Positions 30,111 through 38,839 of a DNA stretch of 64,000 nucleotides are shown piece by piece. The notes beneath the pieces are model-generated. The model worked only from the letters and a program-made list of their open reading frames with translations. It was not told the DNA's origin and did not search any database. Within the stretch, counting starts at the first letter, position 1; every line of letters begins with the position of its first letter. This DNA comes from Methylobacterium persicinum (GTDB lineage: Bacteria > Pseudomonadota > Alphaproteobacteria > Rhizobiales > Beijerinckiaceae), in assembly GCF_022179525.1 (NCBI RefSeq), contig NZ_BPQX01000011.1:1-64000 (forward strand), given 5' to 3'. The position numbers and the translations under genes were made by a program.

Positions 30111-30761
30111 CTACCATCGCAGCAGGCGCGGACCCAGTAGCGCGCCCGCCAGCGTGCACAGCGCGAGGGTGCCCCCGTACCAGACGGCGACGAACGGCAC
30201 GGTGTCATCCATGCAGTGCAAGGAGTAGCCGAGCGCGCTGACCGCGCCCGAGGCGAGGCCGACCAGGGCCCCCGCCCGCACGAGGTCCGTCGGCGCCCCG
30301 AACCGCCGGACCGCCCACGTGACGACGGCGAACGGCACGACGGCGATCAAGGGGATCGAGACGAGGCATTCGAGCCAGGTGTGGCCCGAGATCAAGCCGT
30401 GCCAATGCTCGCGCGGGGTCATCGACAGGCTCGCCCCCGCGAGCGCCCCGACCGCGACGAACGGCAGGGCAGCGACCCCAAGGTGGACGCGGCTCTCGCC
30501 GCCCGGCCTGGCCACCCTGACCAGATACCGGAGCGCGAGGCCACCGACCGCGGCCGCGAACGCGAACTTGAACGCGAGGAACAGCAGCGGCCTGGCCTCC
30601 ATCAGGCCGGGGCGCACGCCAAGGACCACGAGTGCCAGGCAAAGCGCGGCCGCGGCGCCGACGGCCACCGCGAGCCCGAGCCGGCGGGTCATCCAAGGGG
30701 TCCGAACCGGCTCGCGCTCGAAGCTGCTCCCCAAGAGGCCGATGAGTTCGTCGGTCTTCAT
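30111..30761 (-). CDS. nrsF: NrsF-type anti-sigma factor (DUF1109)
   Basis: NrsF proteins are six-helix inner-membrane anti-sigma factors that hold ECF sigma factors until heavy metal or other stress releases them. The N-terminus MKTDELIGLLGSSFEREPVRTPW is the cytoplasmic sigma-binding segment. Six hydrophobic helices follow, with the family stretch HTWLECLVSIPLIAVVPFA and SLHCMDDTVPFVAVWY carrying conserved Cys residues. The ATG overlaps the sigma factor stop by 4 nt, so the two are translationally coupled. A link to copper stress is suggested by the surrounding island. Confidence 0.9.
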   Translation of the reverse strand: MKTDELIGLLGSSFEREPVRTPWMTRRLGLAVAVGAAAALCLALVVLGVRPGLMEARPLLFLAFKFAFAAAVGGLALRYLVRVARPGGESRVHLGVAALPFVAVGALAGASLSMTPREHWHGLISGHTWLECLVSIPLIAVVPFAVVTWAVRRFGAPTDLVRAGALVGLASGAVSALGYSLHCMDDTVPFVAVWYGGTLALCTLAGALLGPRLLRW

Positions 30762-31378
30762 CTCGCCTTGCCCGCCACCAGGTTCGTCAGGGCCTTCAGG
30801 CCGCGATGTACGCTCACCTTGACCGCGGTCTCGGTCATGCCGGAGCGTTCGGCCGCCTCGGCGGTGCTCAGTCCCTCGACCTTCGTCGACCGGATCGCGT
30901 TCCTCATCTTGGCCGGCAGGTGCGCCAGGAGGCGCTCGACGTCGAGCGAGCTCTCCACCGCGACGTGGTCGTCGTGGGCCACCAGCACGCCCGCATCCTC
31001 GACCGGCACGTCCGTCGTGGACGAGCGCGTGCGCCGGAGATGGTCGATGAGCTTGTAACGGGCTATCGCATGGATCCACGGCGTCACCGGCTGCGCGACG
31101 TCATAGGTATGCCTGCGCGTGTGGATCACCATCAGGGTCTCCTGGACGAGATCCTCCGCCTCGGTATCGCTCTGCCCGGAGCGGACCAGCTTGCCCTTGT
31201 AGTACGCACGCAGATGCGCACCCAGGCGCACGAGGAAGCGCCGGTAGTCGACCGCGCTTCCCCCGAGGCTGGCGATGAGCAGCCCACGCAGCTCTTCCTC
31301 CGCCTGTGTCACCAGGGCTGTACGAGCCGGTTCATGGATGCCGGGCCAAAGCTCGAAGTACGTCGCATCGTCCGCCAC
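30758..31378 (-). CDS. ECF-family RNA polymerase sigma factor
   Basis: A two-domain extracytoplasmic-function sigma factor. Region 2 is seen in GQSDTEAEDLVQETLMVIHTRR with TPWIHAIARYKLIDHLRR. Region 4 is seen in LPAKMRNAIRSTKVEGLSTAEAAERSGMTETAVKVSVHRGL. Start 31378 (GTG) is preferred because AAGGG lies 8 nt upstream; the longer frame to 31507 adds an Arg-rich stretch. It is coupled to nrsF. Homologous pairs answer to metal or singlet-oxygen stress. The neighbouring divergent DUF2231 and copper genes are candidate targets. Confidence 0.9.
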   Translation of the reverse strand: MADDATYFELWPGIHEPARTALVTQAEEELRGLLIASLGGSAVDYRRFLVRLGAHLRAYYKGKLVRSGQSDTEAEDLVQETLMVIHTRRHTYDVAQPVTPWIHAIARYKLIDHLRRTRSSTTDVPVEDAGVLVAHDDHVAVESSLDVERLLAHLPAKMRNAIRSTKVEGLSTAEAAERSGMTETAVKVSVHRGLKALTNLVAGKAR

Positions 31379-31836
31379 CCGCAGTGCCCTTCGCGACCGC
31401 CGCGCCACGCCGGGTGGGCGCGCATGTCGTCCGGCGGTCCGCGTCGCGCGGCTGGTCGCCCGAAGGCGACATGAGACCGCCGCCACCGCTCGAAGGGTAG
31501 TCCGCAAGCGAGGTCCGAAAGGTTACAGCGCCCTGGGCATGCCCCCACCGACAGGCATGTGCGGCGAAATATTGCCAAGCCTTGGCGCCGTTCTTAGACC
31601 CGCGCCGGGTACGACGAGAGGGACGGGCCAGGGGCTCCCGAGCCTCCCTCCCGGGGTGCACACGTATGCGAGGATCGGTCATCCGAGGCCGCATCCGAGA
31701 GGGTGCCGCTCCCGAGATCCGGCGACGGCGGCGGGCTCGCCTAAGCGCGACGTCCCGCTCGACACCCATCCCGCATTCGAACCGGTCCGGGCGGCGACCG
31801 GCGTCCCGCCATCCACGCTTTCCTGGGAGTACGGTC
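31379..31836. other. Divergent promoter region between the sigma factor and DUF2231 genes
   Basis: About 460 bp with no supported gene. It must hold the promoters for the sigma/anti-sigma pair (leftward) and the copper cluster (rightward). I could not identify a matching pair of ECF promoter boxes by eye. Confidence 0.4.
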
Positions 31837-32595
31837 ATGATCGAGGTGATCCCGAACTGGCATCCGGTCGCGGTCCATTTCACGGTCGCCCTCCTCATCA
31901 CGGCCAGCGTGCTGTTCGCCGCAGGGACCCTGTTCAGGACAGCGCCGCTCGGAGACGCGCTCACGACGGCCGCCCGCTGGAACCTCGCGATCGGCATCGC
32001 GGTCACGGTCGCGACCCTCGCCACGGGCTGGTCGGCCTACAACACCGTCGCGCACGACGCGGCCTCGCACGAGAACATGACAGTCCACCTCCGCTGGGCC
32101 GTCGCCACCGCCTTGATCTTCCTCGTCGCCGGAGGCGTAGCGTGGTCCGAGCGCCGGAAAGGCGCCGGCGCGGGCATCGTTTTGCTGGCGCTCCTCGCCG
32201 GGGGCTCCGGGACGCTCGCGGTGACGGGCTGGCTCGGCGGCGAGAACGTCTACCGCTATGGCCTGGGTGTCATGGCGCTCCCGAAATCGGGCGACCACGT
32301 CCACCCCGGAGGCGGCGGCCCTCCTCATGAGCATGGCCGCGACCATGTCCATGAGCACGACCATGCGCCTGTGAACGGTCCGGCCACGCCCGATGCCGCC
32401 GCGGGCAAGTCCGGGATGAGCCCGGCTCCGGATGCCGCCGCGCACGACCACGCCCACGGCCAAGAGCATGGCCACGAGCAAGGCCAAGGGCAGGTTCAGG
32501 TGCCCGCGGGCGGTCCAGCCACGCCTGAAGCCGCAGGCAAGGCCGGGACGGCGCCGGCCCCGGATGCGGCCGCTCCGCACGACCACACGCACTGA
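31837..32595 (+). CDS. DUF2231 membrane protein with His-rich tail
   Basis: The N-terminal 150 residues are a DUF2231 four-helix membrane domain. NWHPVAVHFTVALLITASV opens it; conserved His also occur in HENMTVHLRWA. The last 95 residues are a soluble His/Asp/Ala-rich tail with HEHGRDHVHEHDHAP and HDHAHGQEHGHEQG, plus a repeated block of the type GPATP(D/E)A...APDAAA. The tail is a likely metal sponge. GGGAG precedes the start. It heads the plus-strand copper genes and runs away from the sigma factor. Function of the family is not established. Confidence 0.8.
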   Translation: MIEVIPNWHPVAVHFTVALLITASVLFAAGTLFRTAPLGDALTTAARWNLAIGIAVTVATLATGWSAYNTVAHDAASHENMTVHLRWAVATALIFLVAGGVAWSERRKGAGAGIVLLALLAGGSGTLAVTGWLGGENVYRYGLGVMALPKSGDHVHPGGGGPPHEHGRDHVHEHDHAPVNGPATPDAAAGKSGMSPAPDAAAHDHAHGQEHGHEQGQGQVQVPAGGPATPEAAGKAGTAPAPDAAAPHDHTH

Positions 32596-32795
32596 TCGCC
32601 GCGTCGCCGCCGGTCCCGTTCGCGCTCCACCAGCTGGGTCGTCGCAAGCCGGCGCGCCTGCGACAGCCGTCCCGAACCTGGCTTGTTGCGCAAATCCAAC
32701 AGAATGTCCTTCGAAGGCGTAAGATCGTCGCGATGGATTGCCGCTTCCGACGCGGCGTGCCAATGTCTCCCAAGATTAGGCCGGGGCCCTGATCA

Positions 32796-33251
32796 TTGAA
32801 CATCGTGCGCACATTTCTGCTCGCCGTGCTCGCTTTGGCCTTGGCCATCGCGCCGGCCGCGCCGTGCACGATGGGCCGGCCTGCCGCGGCGGCCGACCGC
32901 GCCCTTGCCGACGTCGCGGGGGCGATGCCCCACGCACGTCACGCGCAGTCGCCGCGGAGCCACGACGGTCCGGATGTTCCCGGGCACGCCGGGCTTCATG
33001 CGGGTTCCCAGGACGCGCCGGCCGCGACCGCCGGCGATGACGGCTGCCCGGGGCACCGGCACCGTTCGAAGCGCCCGGCCTGCCCGTCGCCGTGTTGCAC
33101 CCTCGGTTGCCAGGCCGCGCTGCCGGCGGCGGCCTGGCTGGGCATGCCTCTGGATTACGCCCCGTTCGAGCGGGTCCTGATCGTCCAAGAGGACGGGAAC
33201 GTCGACGCGCGTCCGCTCCGGATCGAGCGACCCCCAAGGCTCGGCGCCTGA
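32796..33251 (+). CDS. Secreted Cys/His-rich protein of unknown function
   Basis: No family recognised. A signal peptide (RTFLLAVLALALAIAPAAPC) is followed by a His-rich middle (HARHAQSPRSHDG, GHAGLHAG) and a Cys cluster (CPGHRHRSKRPACPSPCCTLGC). The end is basic. The open frame starts with TTG (32796) or GTG (32805), so the start is uncertain. It resembles other short metal-binding exported proteins of this island. Confidence 0.55.
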   Translation: MNIVRTFLLAVLALALAIAPAAPCTMGRPAAAADRALADVAGAMPHARHAQSPRSHDGPDVPGHAGLHAGSQDAPAATAGDDGCPGHRHRSKRPACPSPCCTLGCQAALPAAAWLGMPLDYAPFERVLIVQEDGNVDARPLRIERPPRLGA

Positions 33252-33423
33252 CGCGCGGGCGGCACTAGCGTCCGCCCGAGGCCGCTCCGAAGGGACGGCA
33301 AACCATTCCGTTCGAACACCCGACGCCTCGGTCGGGCGCGACCCCGTCGCCGGCTCCAGCCGCGCGGCCGGCGCCGCGCCGGGCCTTGCCCTCGGCCGTC
33401 CGCCTCAGTTCGGGAAGTCCACC

Positions 33424-33720
33424 ATGTTCAAGTTGCCGAGACCGGCCGCGCTCGCGGCGGTCCTGCCGCTCGCCGGCTGCATTCCCGCCGCCGTGCCCGC
33501 CGGGCTCGTCCTGCCCTCCGACCCGGGCGTGCCGGTACCGCCGCCCCGCTACGCGAAGGTCACGCGGGGCGTGAAGGATTTCGGCGTCGTCGAGCCGAAG
33601 GATTGGCGGGAGCTCAACCGACAGGTCGCACCGAAGACCGGGTCCGGCGGAATGGGCGGCATGCCGGGCATGGACGGGATGCCGGGGATGGGCGGCAAGC
33701 GCGACTCGGGAGGCCGGTGA
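33424..33720 (+). CDS. Small Met-rich lipoprotein
   Basis: A 98-residue predicted lipoprotein: LAAVLPLAGC gives a lipobox with Cys19. The mature part starts with Pro-rich linkers, carries KDFGVVEPKDWRELNRQVAP, and ends in the Met/Gly repeat GMGGMPGMDGMPGMGG, suited to Cu(I). Its stop overlaps the next start (TGATG), so it is translationally coupled to the TolC-like lipoprotein. I know no named family; a periplasmic copper-binding accessory to the efflux channel is a reasonable inference. Confidence 0.7.
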   Translation: MFKLPRPAALAAVLPLAGCIPAAVPAGLVLPSDPGVPVPPPRYAKVTRGVKDFGVVEPKDWRELNRQVAPKTGSGGMGGMPGMDGMPGMGGKRDSGGR

Positions 33721-35306
33721 TGGCGCGGCCCTGTAACCAAACGGACGCGCATCCCGGATTAACCGGCATGGGACGCACGTTGGCGGCGCCGGGACATGCC
33801 GGCAGGACGGAGCGCGCGCCGGGCGAGCCCGTCCGGTGGCGTCTTCTGCGCACGGCGACGAGCCTCATGGGCCTCGGCTTGGCCCTCGGCGGCTGCGCGA
33901 GCTTTTCGCCGGACGCCGGATTGTCGGTCGCCGGCGGCTATGCTTCGCTGGAACTGCGCAAGGACATCGTGAAGGCGGACGATCAGGGCATCGCGCCGAC
34001 CGCGGAGACGCGGGTGGACGCGCTGCTGCGGCATCCCCTGACGGCGGATGGCGCCGTTCAGGTCGCGCTCCTCAGAAATCGGGGTTTGCAGGCCGCGTTC
34101 AACGACCTCGGCGTCTCCGAGGCGCAGTACGTGCAGGCCACGCTGCCGCCTTCCCCGCGGCTCTCCATCACCCAGTGGGGCCTGGGGTTCAACACGGAGA
34201 TCGAGCGCTCCGTGGCCGCGAGCGTGCTGGAGTTGGTGACGCTGCCGGCGCGCGCCGAGATCGCGCGACAGCGCTTCGGGGCTGACCAGTACAACGCGGC
34301 GGATCAGGTCCTGCGGCTGGCCGGCGAGGCCCGGCGCCAATACTACCGGACCGTGGCCGCCAACCAAGCGACCGCCTTCCTGGAACAGGCGCTGGCCGGC
34401 GCCGAATCCGCGTCGACGCTGGCCAAGCAGCTGGGCGAGACGGGCGCGCTGAACAAGCTGGAGCAGGCGCGCGAGCACGCCTTCTACAGCGAGCTCGGGG
34501 CGCAACTCGCGAAGGCGCGGGTCCAGCAACGGGCGGAGCGGGAGCGACTGACGCGCCTCCTCGGGCTCTGGGGTCGGGACACCGAATTCCGCCTGCCAAA
34601 CGGCCTGCCGCCCCTGCCCGGAAGGCTCGTCGAAGGACGCGCCATCGAGGCCGAGGCGATGACGAAGCGAGCCGACGTGCAGGCCGCCCGCTTCGAGCTG
34701 CAGTCGCTCGTCGGGCAGTTCGGGCTGAACCAAGTGAGCGGCTTCGTCAGCGTCTTCGACGTGGGCTTCGCGAACAGATTCTCGCAGTCGAGGACCCTCG
34801 GGAGCGGGGCAGAGGGCGGCGCCCCGAAGGTCGACAAGGCCAGCCTGAACGGGTTCACGGCGGACCTCGTCATCCCGGTCTACGACTTCGGGGCTACCGC
34901 CGTCCGGGGCGCGAGGGAGAGTTACCTCGCCAGCGCCAACCGCCTGGCGGAGCGCGCGGTCAACGCCCGCTCCGAGGTGCGCGAGGCATACCAGCGCTAT
35001 CGCGGCCAGTACGACATCACCCGGCACTACCGGACGAGCGTCCTGCCCCTGCGGCGGACGATCCAGGACCAGACCCTGCTCCAGTACAGCGGCATGCTCC
35101 TGGACGTGACGACGCTCATCGTCGACGCCAGGGCCAGGATCCTGAGCAACATCCAGGCGATCGAGGCGCAGCGCGACTTCTGGATCGCGGCGACCGACCT
35201 CAAGGCCGCGACCGTCGGCGGCGGGTTCTCGGGGGGCAACTTCGGCGGCGAGGCCGCCGGGGGCACCCCGGGCACGAGCCTCGCCGTCGCGACGCCCGGC
35301 GGCTGA
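33720..35306 (+). CDS. TolC/OMF-type outer-membrane efflux lipoprotein
   Basis: Outer-membrane factor of a tripartite exporter. After a basic leader, the lipobox LALGGC predicts lipid anchoring. The body shows the OEP repeats: DGAVQVALLRNRGLQAAFND with LPPSPRLSI, and later NGLPPLPGRL with RADVQAARFELQSL and ARESYLASANRLAERAVNARSEV. Coiled-coil helices account for the length (528 residues). Met at 33768 is an alternative start. It may be the missing CusC partner of CusBA at 20837-25557. The oxidase gene follows after a short gap. Confidence 0.86.
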   Translation: MARPCNQTDAHPGLTGMGRTLAAPGHAGRTERAPGEPVRWRLLRTATSLMGLGLALGGCASFSPDAGLSVAGGYASLELRKDIVKADDQGIAPTAETRVDALLRHPLTADGAVQVALLRNRGLQAAFNDLGVSEAQYVQATLPPSPRLSITQWGLGFNTEIERSVAASVLELVTLPARAEIARQRFGADQYNAADQVLRLAGEARRQYYRTVAANQATAFLEQALAGAESASTLAKQLGETGALNKLEQAREHAFYSELGAQLAKARVQQRAERERLTRLLGLWGRDTEFRLPNGLPPLPGRLVEGRAIEAEAMTKRADVQAARFELQSLVGQFGLNQVSGFVSVFDVGFANRFSQSRTLGSGAEGGAPKVDKASLNGFTADLVIPVYDFGATAVRGARESYLASANRLAERAVNARSEVREAYQRYRGQYDITRHYRTSVLPLRRTIQDQTLLQYSGMLLDVTTLIVDARARILSNIQAIEAQRDFWIAATDLKAATVGGGFSGGNFGGEAAGGTPGTSLAVATPGG

Positions 35307-35347
35307 GGTCGGGACCGCGGCCCGTCCATGACATTCGGAGAGGCATC

Positions 35348-36766
35348 ATGACCGACATCTCGCGCAGAGGGATCCTGGGAGCGGGCGGCCTCGTGCTGGC
35401 CGGCACGTCCATGATCAGCGGACGCATCCAGGCGGCCGGGCTTCCGGAGGCCCCGATCATGGACAAGGCGACCATGCAGCCGCCGCTCTATCCGACCAGC
35501 GGGCCGGACTACCAGCCGGTGGTCACGCTCAACGGCTGGACGCTGCCCTGGCGCATGCGCGGCGACTGGAAGGAGTTCCACCTCATCGCCGAGCCGGTCG
35601 TGCGGGAGATGGCGCCCGGCATGGACGCGCGGCTCTGGGGCTACAACGGCCAATCGCCCGGACCGACCATCGAGGCGGTCGAGGGCGACAAGGTCCGCAT
35701 CTTCGTCACCAACCGCCTGCCGGAAGCGACCGCGGTGCACTGGCACGGCCAGACGCTGCCCAACGGCATGGACGGGGTCGCCGGGCTGACCCAGCCCGGC
35801 ATCCCGCCGGGCAAGACCTTCGTCTACGAGTTCATCCTGAGGCGCTCCGGCACCTTCATGTACCACCCGCACTCGGACGAGATGGTCCAGATGGCGATGG
35901 GCATGATGGGCTTCTTCGTCGTCCATCCGCGCGATCCGGCCGAGCGGCGGGTCGACCGCGACTTCGTCTGGCTGCTGAACGCCTACGACATCGAGGCCGG
36001 GTCCTACGTGCCCAAGGTCAACACGATGCTCAACATGAACATGTGGTGTTTCAACAGCCGGGTCTGGCCGGGCATCGACCCGATGGTCGCGCGGCAGGGC
36101 GACAAGGTCCGGATGCGGTTCGGCAACCTGACCATGACCAACCACCCGATCCACGTCCACGGCGTCGACTTCAAGGTCACCGGCACGGACGGCGGCTGGA
36201 TCAACGAGAACTATCAGTTGCCGGAGGTGTCGGTCGACGTCGCGGTCGGGCAGATGCGGGCCATCGAGTTCAACGCCGACAACCCGGGCGACTGGGCGAT
36301 CCACTGCCACAAGTCGCACCACACCATGAACGCCATGGGCCACAACGTGCGCACCTACATCGGCGTGAACCTGAAGAGCACGGCCAAGCAGATCCAGAAG
36401 ATCGCCCCGGGGTACATGCCGATGGGGTCCACCGGCGGCGGCATGATGTCCGAGATGGAGATGCCGCTCCCCGACAACACGCTGCCGATGATGACCGGCA
36501 CGGGCCCGTTCGGGTCCGTCGAGATGGGCGGGATGTTCACGGTCCTGAAGGTCCGTCCGGGACTGGCGGCCGGCGATTACCGCGACCCGGGTTGGTACAG
36601 GCATCCGGAAGGCACCCTCGCCTACGAGTGGACCGGCGAGCCGATGCCCGAGCCGACCCGCGCCCCGGACACGCCCAAGGGCCGACGCGCGCGGCAGACC
36701 GACCTGCGGGTCGTGGACCCGCGCACCCGTCGCACCGCATCGAACGCGGTCGGCCACGAGCACTAG
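35348..36766 (+). CDS. Multicopper oxidase (copper-tolerance type)
   Basis: A periplasmic laccase-like oxidase expected to convert toxic Cu(I) to Cu(II). The N-terminus SRRGILGAGGLVLAG is a Tat signal. All four copper-site segments are present: HWHGQ, YHPHSDE, HPIHVHG and HCHKSHHTM. Residues after HCH read KSHHTMNAMGHN, slightly different from CueO. A C-terminal Met-rich block (GGGMMSEMEMPLPDNTLPMM) may bind Cu(I). GGAGAGG precedes the start. It is a different subtype from the PcoA-like oxidase at 43153. Confidence 0.9.
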   Translation: MTDISRRGILGAGGLVLAGTSMISGRIQAAGLPEAPIMDKATMQPPLYPTSGPDYQPVVTLNGWTLPWRMRGDWKEFHLIAEPVVREMAPGMDARLWGYNGQSPGPTIEAVEGDKVRIFVTNRLPEATAVHWHGQTLPNGMDGVAGLTQPGIPPGKTFVYEFILRRSGTFMYHPHSDEMVQMAMGMMGFFVVHPRDPAERRVDRDFVWLLNAYDIEAGSYVPKVNTMLNMNMWCFNSRVWPGIDPMVARQGDKVRMRFGNLTMTNHPIHVHGVDFKVTGTDGGWINENYQLPEVSVDVAVGQMRAIEFNADNPGDWAIHCHKSHHTMNAMGHNVRTYIGVNLKSTAKQIQKIAPGYMPMGSTGGGMMSEMEMPLPDNTLPMMTGTGPFGSVEMGGMFTVLKVRPGLAAGDYRDPGWYRHPEGTLAYEWTGEPMPEPTRAPDTPKGRRARQTDLRVVDPRTRRTASNAVGHEH

Positions 36767-36930
36767 GCGGACGCCCGCAACTCGCCAATCGGCCTGCCGG
36801 AAGCGCCTCGCGCGCGGCAGGCGAACCCGTTCGGACCGGGAGCGATCCCGTCCGAAGTCCGCCGCGCCGGTCGCCGCAAACCCCTCAACGCGGCCGGTGC
36901 GGCGGTTCTGGACCGAAGGAGAAGAGACCC

Positions 36931-37221
36931 ATGAGACGCAAGATCCCGCTCGCCGTCCTGTCGGCGGCCTTCCTGGCGGTCGCGGCGCCGGCGTGGGCGC
37001 AGTCCGTGAAGGGGACGGTGACGAAGGTCGACCCGGCCGCCGGCAAGGTCACGCTGGACCACGCCGCGATCCCGAAGCTCGACATGGACGCGATGACGAT
37101 GGCCTACCCGGTCAAGGATCCCGCGATGCTCAAGGATCTCAAGGCCGGCGACAAGGTCGATTTCGACGTCGCCGAGACGGGCGGGGCCTACACCGTCACG
37201 AAGATCCAGAAGGCGAAGTAG
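36931..37221 (+). CDS. cusF: CusF-type periplasmic copper-binding protein
   Basis: A small exported beta-barrel that ferries Cu(I) to CusB. A signal peptide (LAVLSAAFLAVAAPAWA) precedes the CusF fold: GTVTKVDPAAGKVTLDHAAI, then MDAMTMAYPVKDPAML. The CusF copper ligands (His and Met) are seen as H48 and the MDAMTM methionines. GAAGGAG lies upstream. The neighbouring gene carries a second CusF domain with near-identical wording. The nearest CusBA pair is on the opposite strand about 11 kb away. Confidence 0.9.
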   Translation: MRRKIPLAVLSAAFLAVAAPAWAQSVKGTVTKVDPAAGKVTLDHAAIPKLDMDAMTMAYPVKDPAMLKDLKAGDKVDFDVAETGGAYTVTKIQKAK

Positions 37222-37297
37222 CGCCCTGGAGGCGAGCCCTCGCGCGGCTTCCGCCCGGTCCCGCGCGAGGTCTCCGAAACCTTGAGATGGAGAGACC

Positions 37298-38008
37298 ATG
37301 CGACGCCTGATCCTGTCCGCCGCGCTCGCCGCGGCCCTCGTCGGCCCGGTTCCGGAGCGCGCCGGAGCGCAGCCCGCGAAAGGCGCGCCGGCAGCGCTGG
37401 AACGGGCGCGCGAGACGATGGCGAACCGTTTCCGGGACACGAAGCTGACCGGTGATCCGGACCGGGACTTCGCCGAGCTGCTCATCGCGAGCTACGAGGA
37501 GACGCTGTTCCTGGCCAAGACGCAGCTGGACTACGGCGGGGACCGGCAGCTGCGCGAGACAGCCCAGAAGATCCAGGACGAGCAGCAGGCGCGGATCGAC
37601 GCCCTGAAGCAGTGGCAGGTCCGCAGCCGCGAGGCCGGGTACCGGCCGCAGCCGAACCAGACGCCGTCGGGCGAGGGACCGCTCGACCGTCAAGCGAAAG
37701 GAGCCCCGGGCCAGGCTCGGCCCGAGCCGCCTTCCGCGGAGAAGGCGGCCCCGCAGTCGGCTCCGCCGGCGACGCCGTCCAACGCCCCCCTCGTCGCCGG
37801 GACCGTGAAGAAGGTCGACGACGCCGCGGGCAAGGTGACCCTCGATCACGAGACCATCCCGAACATCGGGATGGACGCGATGACCATGGCCTACAAGGTC
37901 CAGGACCCGGCCATGCTCAAGGGGCTGAAGCCCGGCGAGCGGGTGCGGTTCTCGGCCGACCGCGTGAACGGTTCGATCGCCGTCACCCGCATCCAGAAGG
38001 CCAAGTGA
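37298..38008 (+). CDS. Fusion of a DUF305-like helical domain with a CusF domain
   Basis: After a signal peptide, residues 30-115 form a helical DUF305-like unit (RDTKLTGDPDRDFAELLIAS, TQLDYGGDRQLRETAQKIQD) that lacks the Met/His-rich insertions of the stand-alone DUF305 at 17780. A Pro/Ala-rich linker leads to a CusF domain from about residue 165 (GTVKKVDDAAGKVTLDHETI, MDAMTMAYKVQDPAML). The fused protein probably binds copper in the periplasm, with the helical part as a second or structural module. Its stop overlaps the next start (TGATG). Confidence 0.82.
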   Translation: MRRLILSAALAAALVGPVPERAGAQPAKGAPAALERARETMANRFRDTKLTGDPDRDFAELLIASYEETLFLAKTQLDYGGDRQLRETAQKIQDEQQARIDALKQWQVRSREAGYRPQPNQTPSGEGPLDRQAKGAPGQARPEPPSAEKAAPQSAPPATPSNAPLVAGTVKKVDDAAGKVTLDHETIPNIGMDAMTMAYKVQDPAMLKGLKPGERVRFSADRVNGSIAVTRIQKAK

Positions 38009-38718
38009 TGGAAGCCGGCCGGCCTCGCCCGAGCCCGGCCGCGACGCCTCGCGCCCTGGGCGTCCTCCTCGGACTCGCCGCGGTCGCCGTCGCGACGACC
38101 GCGGCGGAGGGGGCGGGGGGCACCGCGGGATCGGTCGCCACGGGCTTGGCCGCCGCTGACCCCGCGGGCGGCGGTCCAGACGCCTATGGCGAACTCCTGG
38201 CGCGGGAGGCGGCGGCACGCGGGGTCCCGCCCGCACTCGCCGAGGCGGTCGCGTTCGTCGAGAGCGGCTACGACGCCGGGGCGGTCGGAAAGGTCGGCGA
38301 ACTCGGACTGATGCAGGTGCGGCCGGCCACGGCTGCGATGCTCGGCCATCGCGGGCCGGCCGCGGAACTTCTCGATCCGGCCACGAACGTTCGCTACGGC
38401 GTCACCTACCTCGCACGGGCGTGGAGCCTCGCGGGCGGGAACGTGTGCCGTGCCCTCGCCAAGTATCGCGCCGGCCACGGCGAGGAACGCCTGACGCCGC
38501 GCTCGGTCGATTACTGTCGGCGCGCCCGCGCCCGGCTGGCCGCCATGGGGTCGCCGCTCGCGGCGACGGCCGGTCCTGGCATCCCGCGGACATCGGCATC
38601 GAGATCAGGCGCGGCGTCGACCGCCGTCGCGCTCCTCGTGAATCGGTTCTGGGCCGCGCACGTCGCGCGTGTCCGGACCGTCGAGATCCGGACCGCCCGG
38701 ATCATGGGGGGCGGCTGA
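38008..38718 (+). CDS. Lytic transglycosylase-like protein (SLT family 1)
   Basis: It cleaves peptidoglycan, often to let trans-envelope machines assemble. After a hydrophobic N-terminus the SLT core appears: VPPALAEAVAFVESGYDAGA with catalytic Glu in VESGY, GELGLMQVRPATAAMLG and NVRYGVTYLARAW, ending KYRAGHGE. The C-terminal 60 residues are basic without a domain. It is coupled to the DUF305-CusF gene by a TGATG overlap. A role in placing the efflux channel through the wall is inferred. Confidence 0.82.
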   Translation: MEAGRPRPSPAATPRALGVLLGLAAVAVATTAAEGAGGTAGSVATGLAAADPAGGGPDAYGELLAREAAARGVPPALAEAVAFVESGYDAGAVGKVGELGLMQVRPATAAMLGHRGPAAELLDPATNVRYGVTYLARAWSLAGGNVCRALAKYRAGHGEERLTPRSVDYCRRARARLAAMGSPLAATAGPGIPRTSASRSGAASTAVALLVNRFWAAHVARVRTVEIRTARIMGGG

Positions 38719-38839
38719 TGCGATCCTCCTGGGCGGCGCTCCCGCCTTCGGTCCGAGTGCGGCGGAGGTCGCCGATGACCCGCGCGCGCCCACGCGTGGT
38801 CGCCCGGGCGCATCTCCGGCGAAACGAGCGAGGCTCGGC

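Noticed and set aside
35027-36763. 578-codon minus-strand frame opposite the multicopper oxidase
   Set aside because: Asp/Val/Arg/His-rich shadow with no domain; the oxidase motifs on the plus strand are complete.
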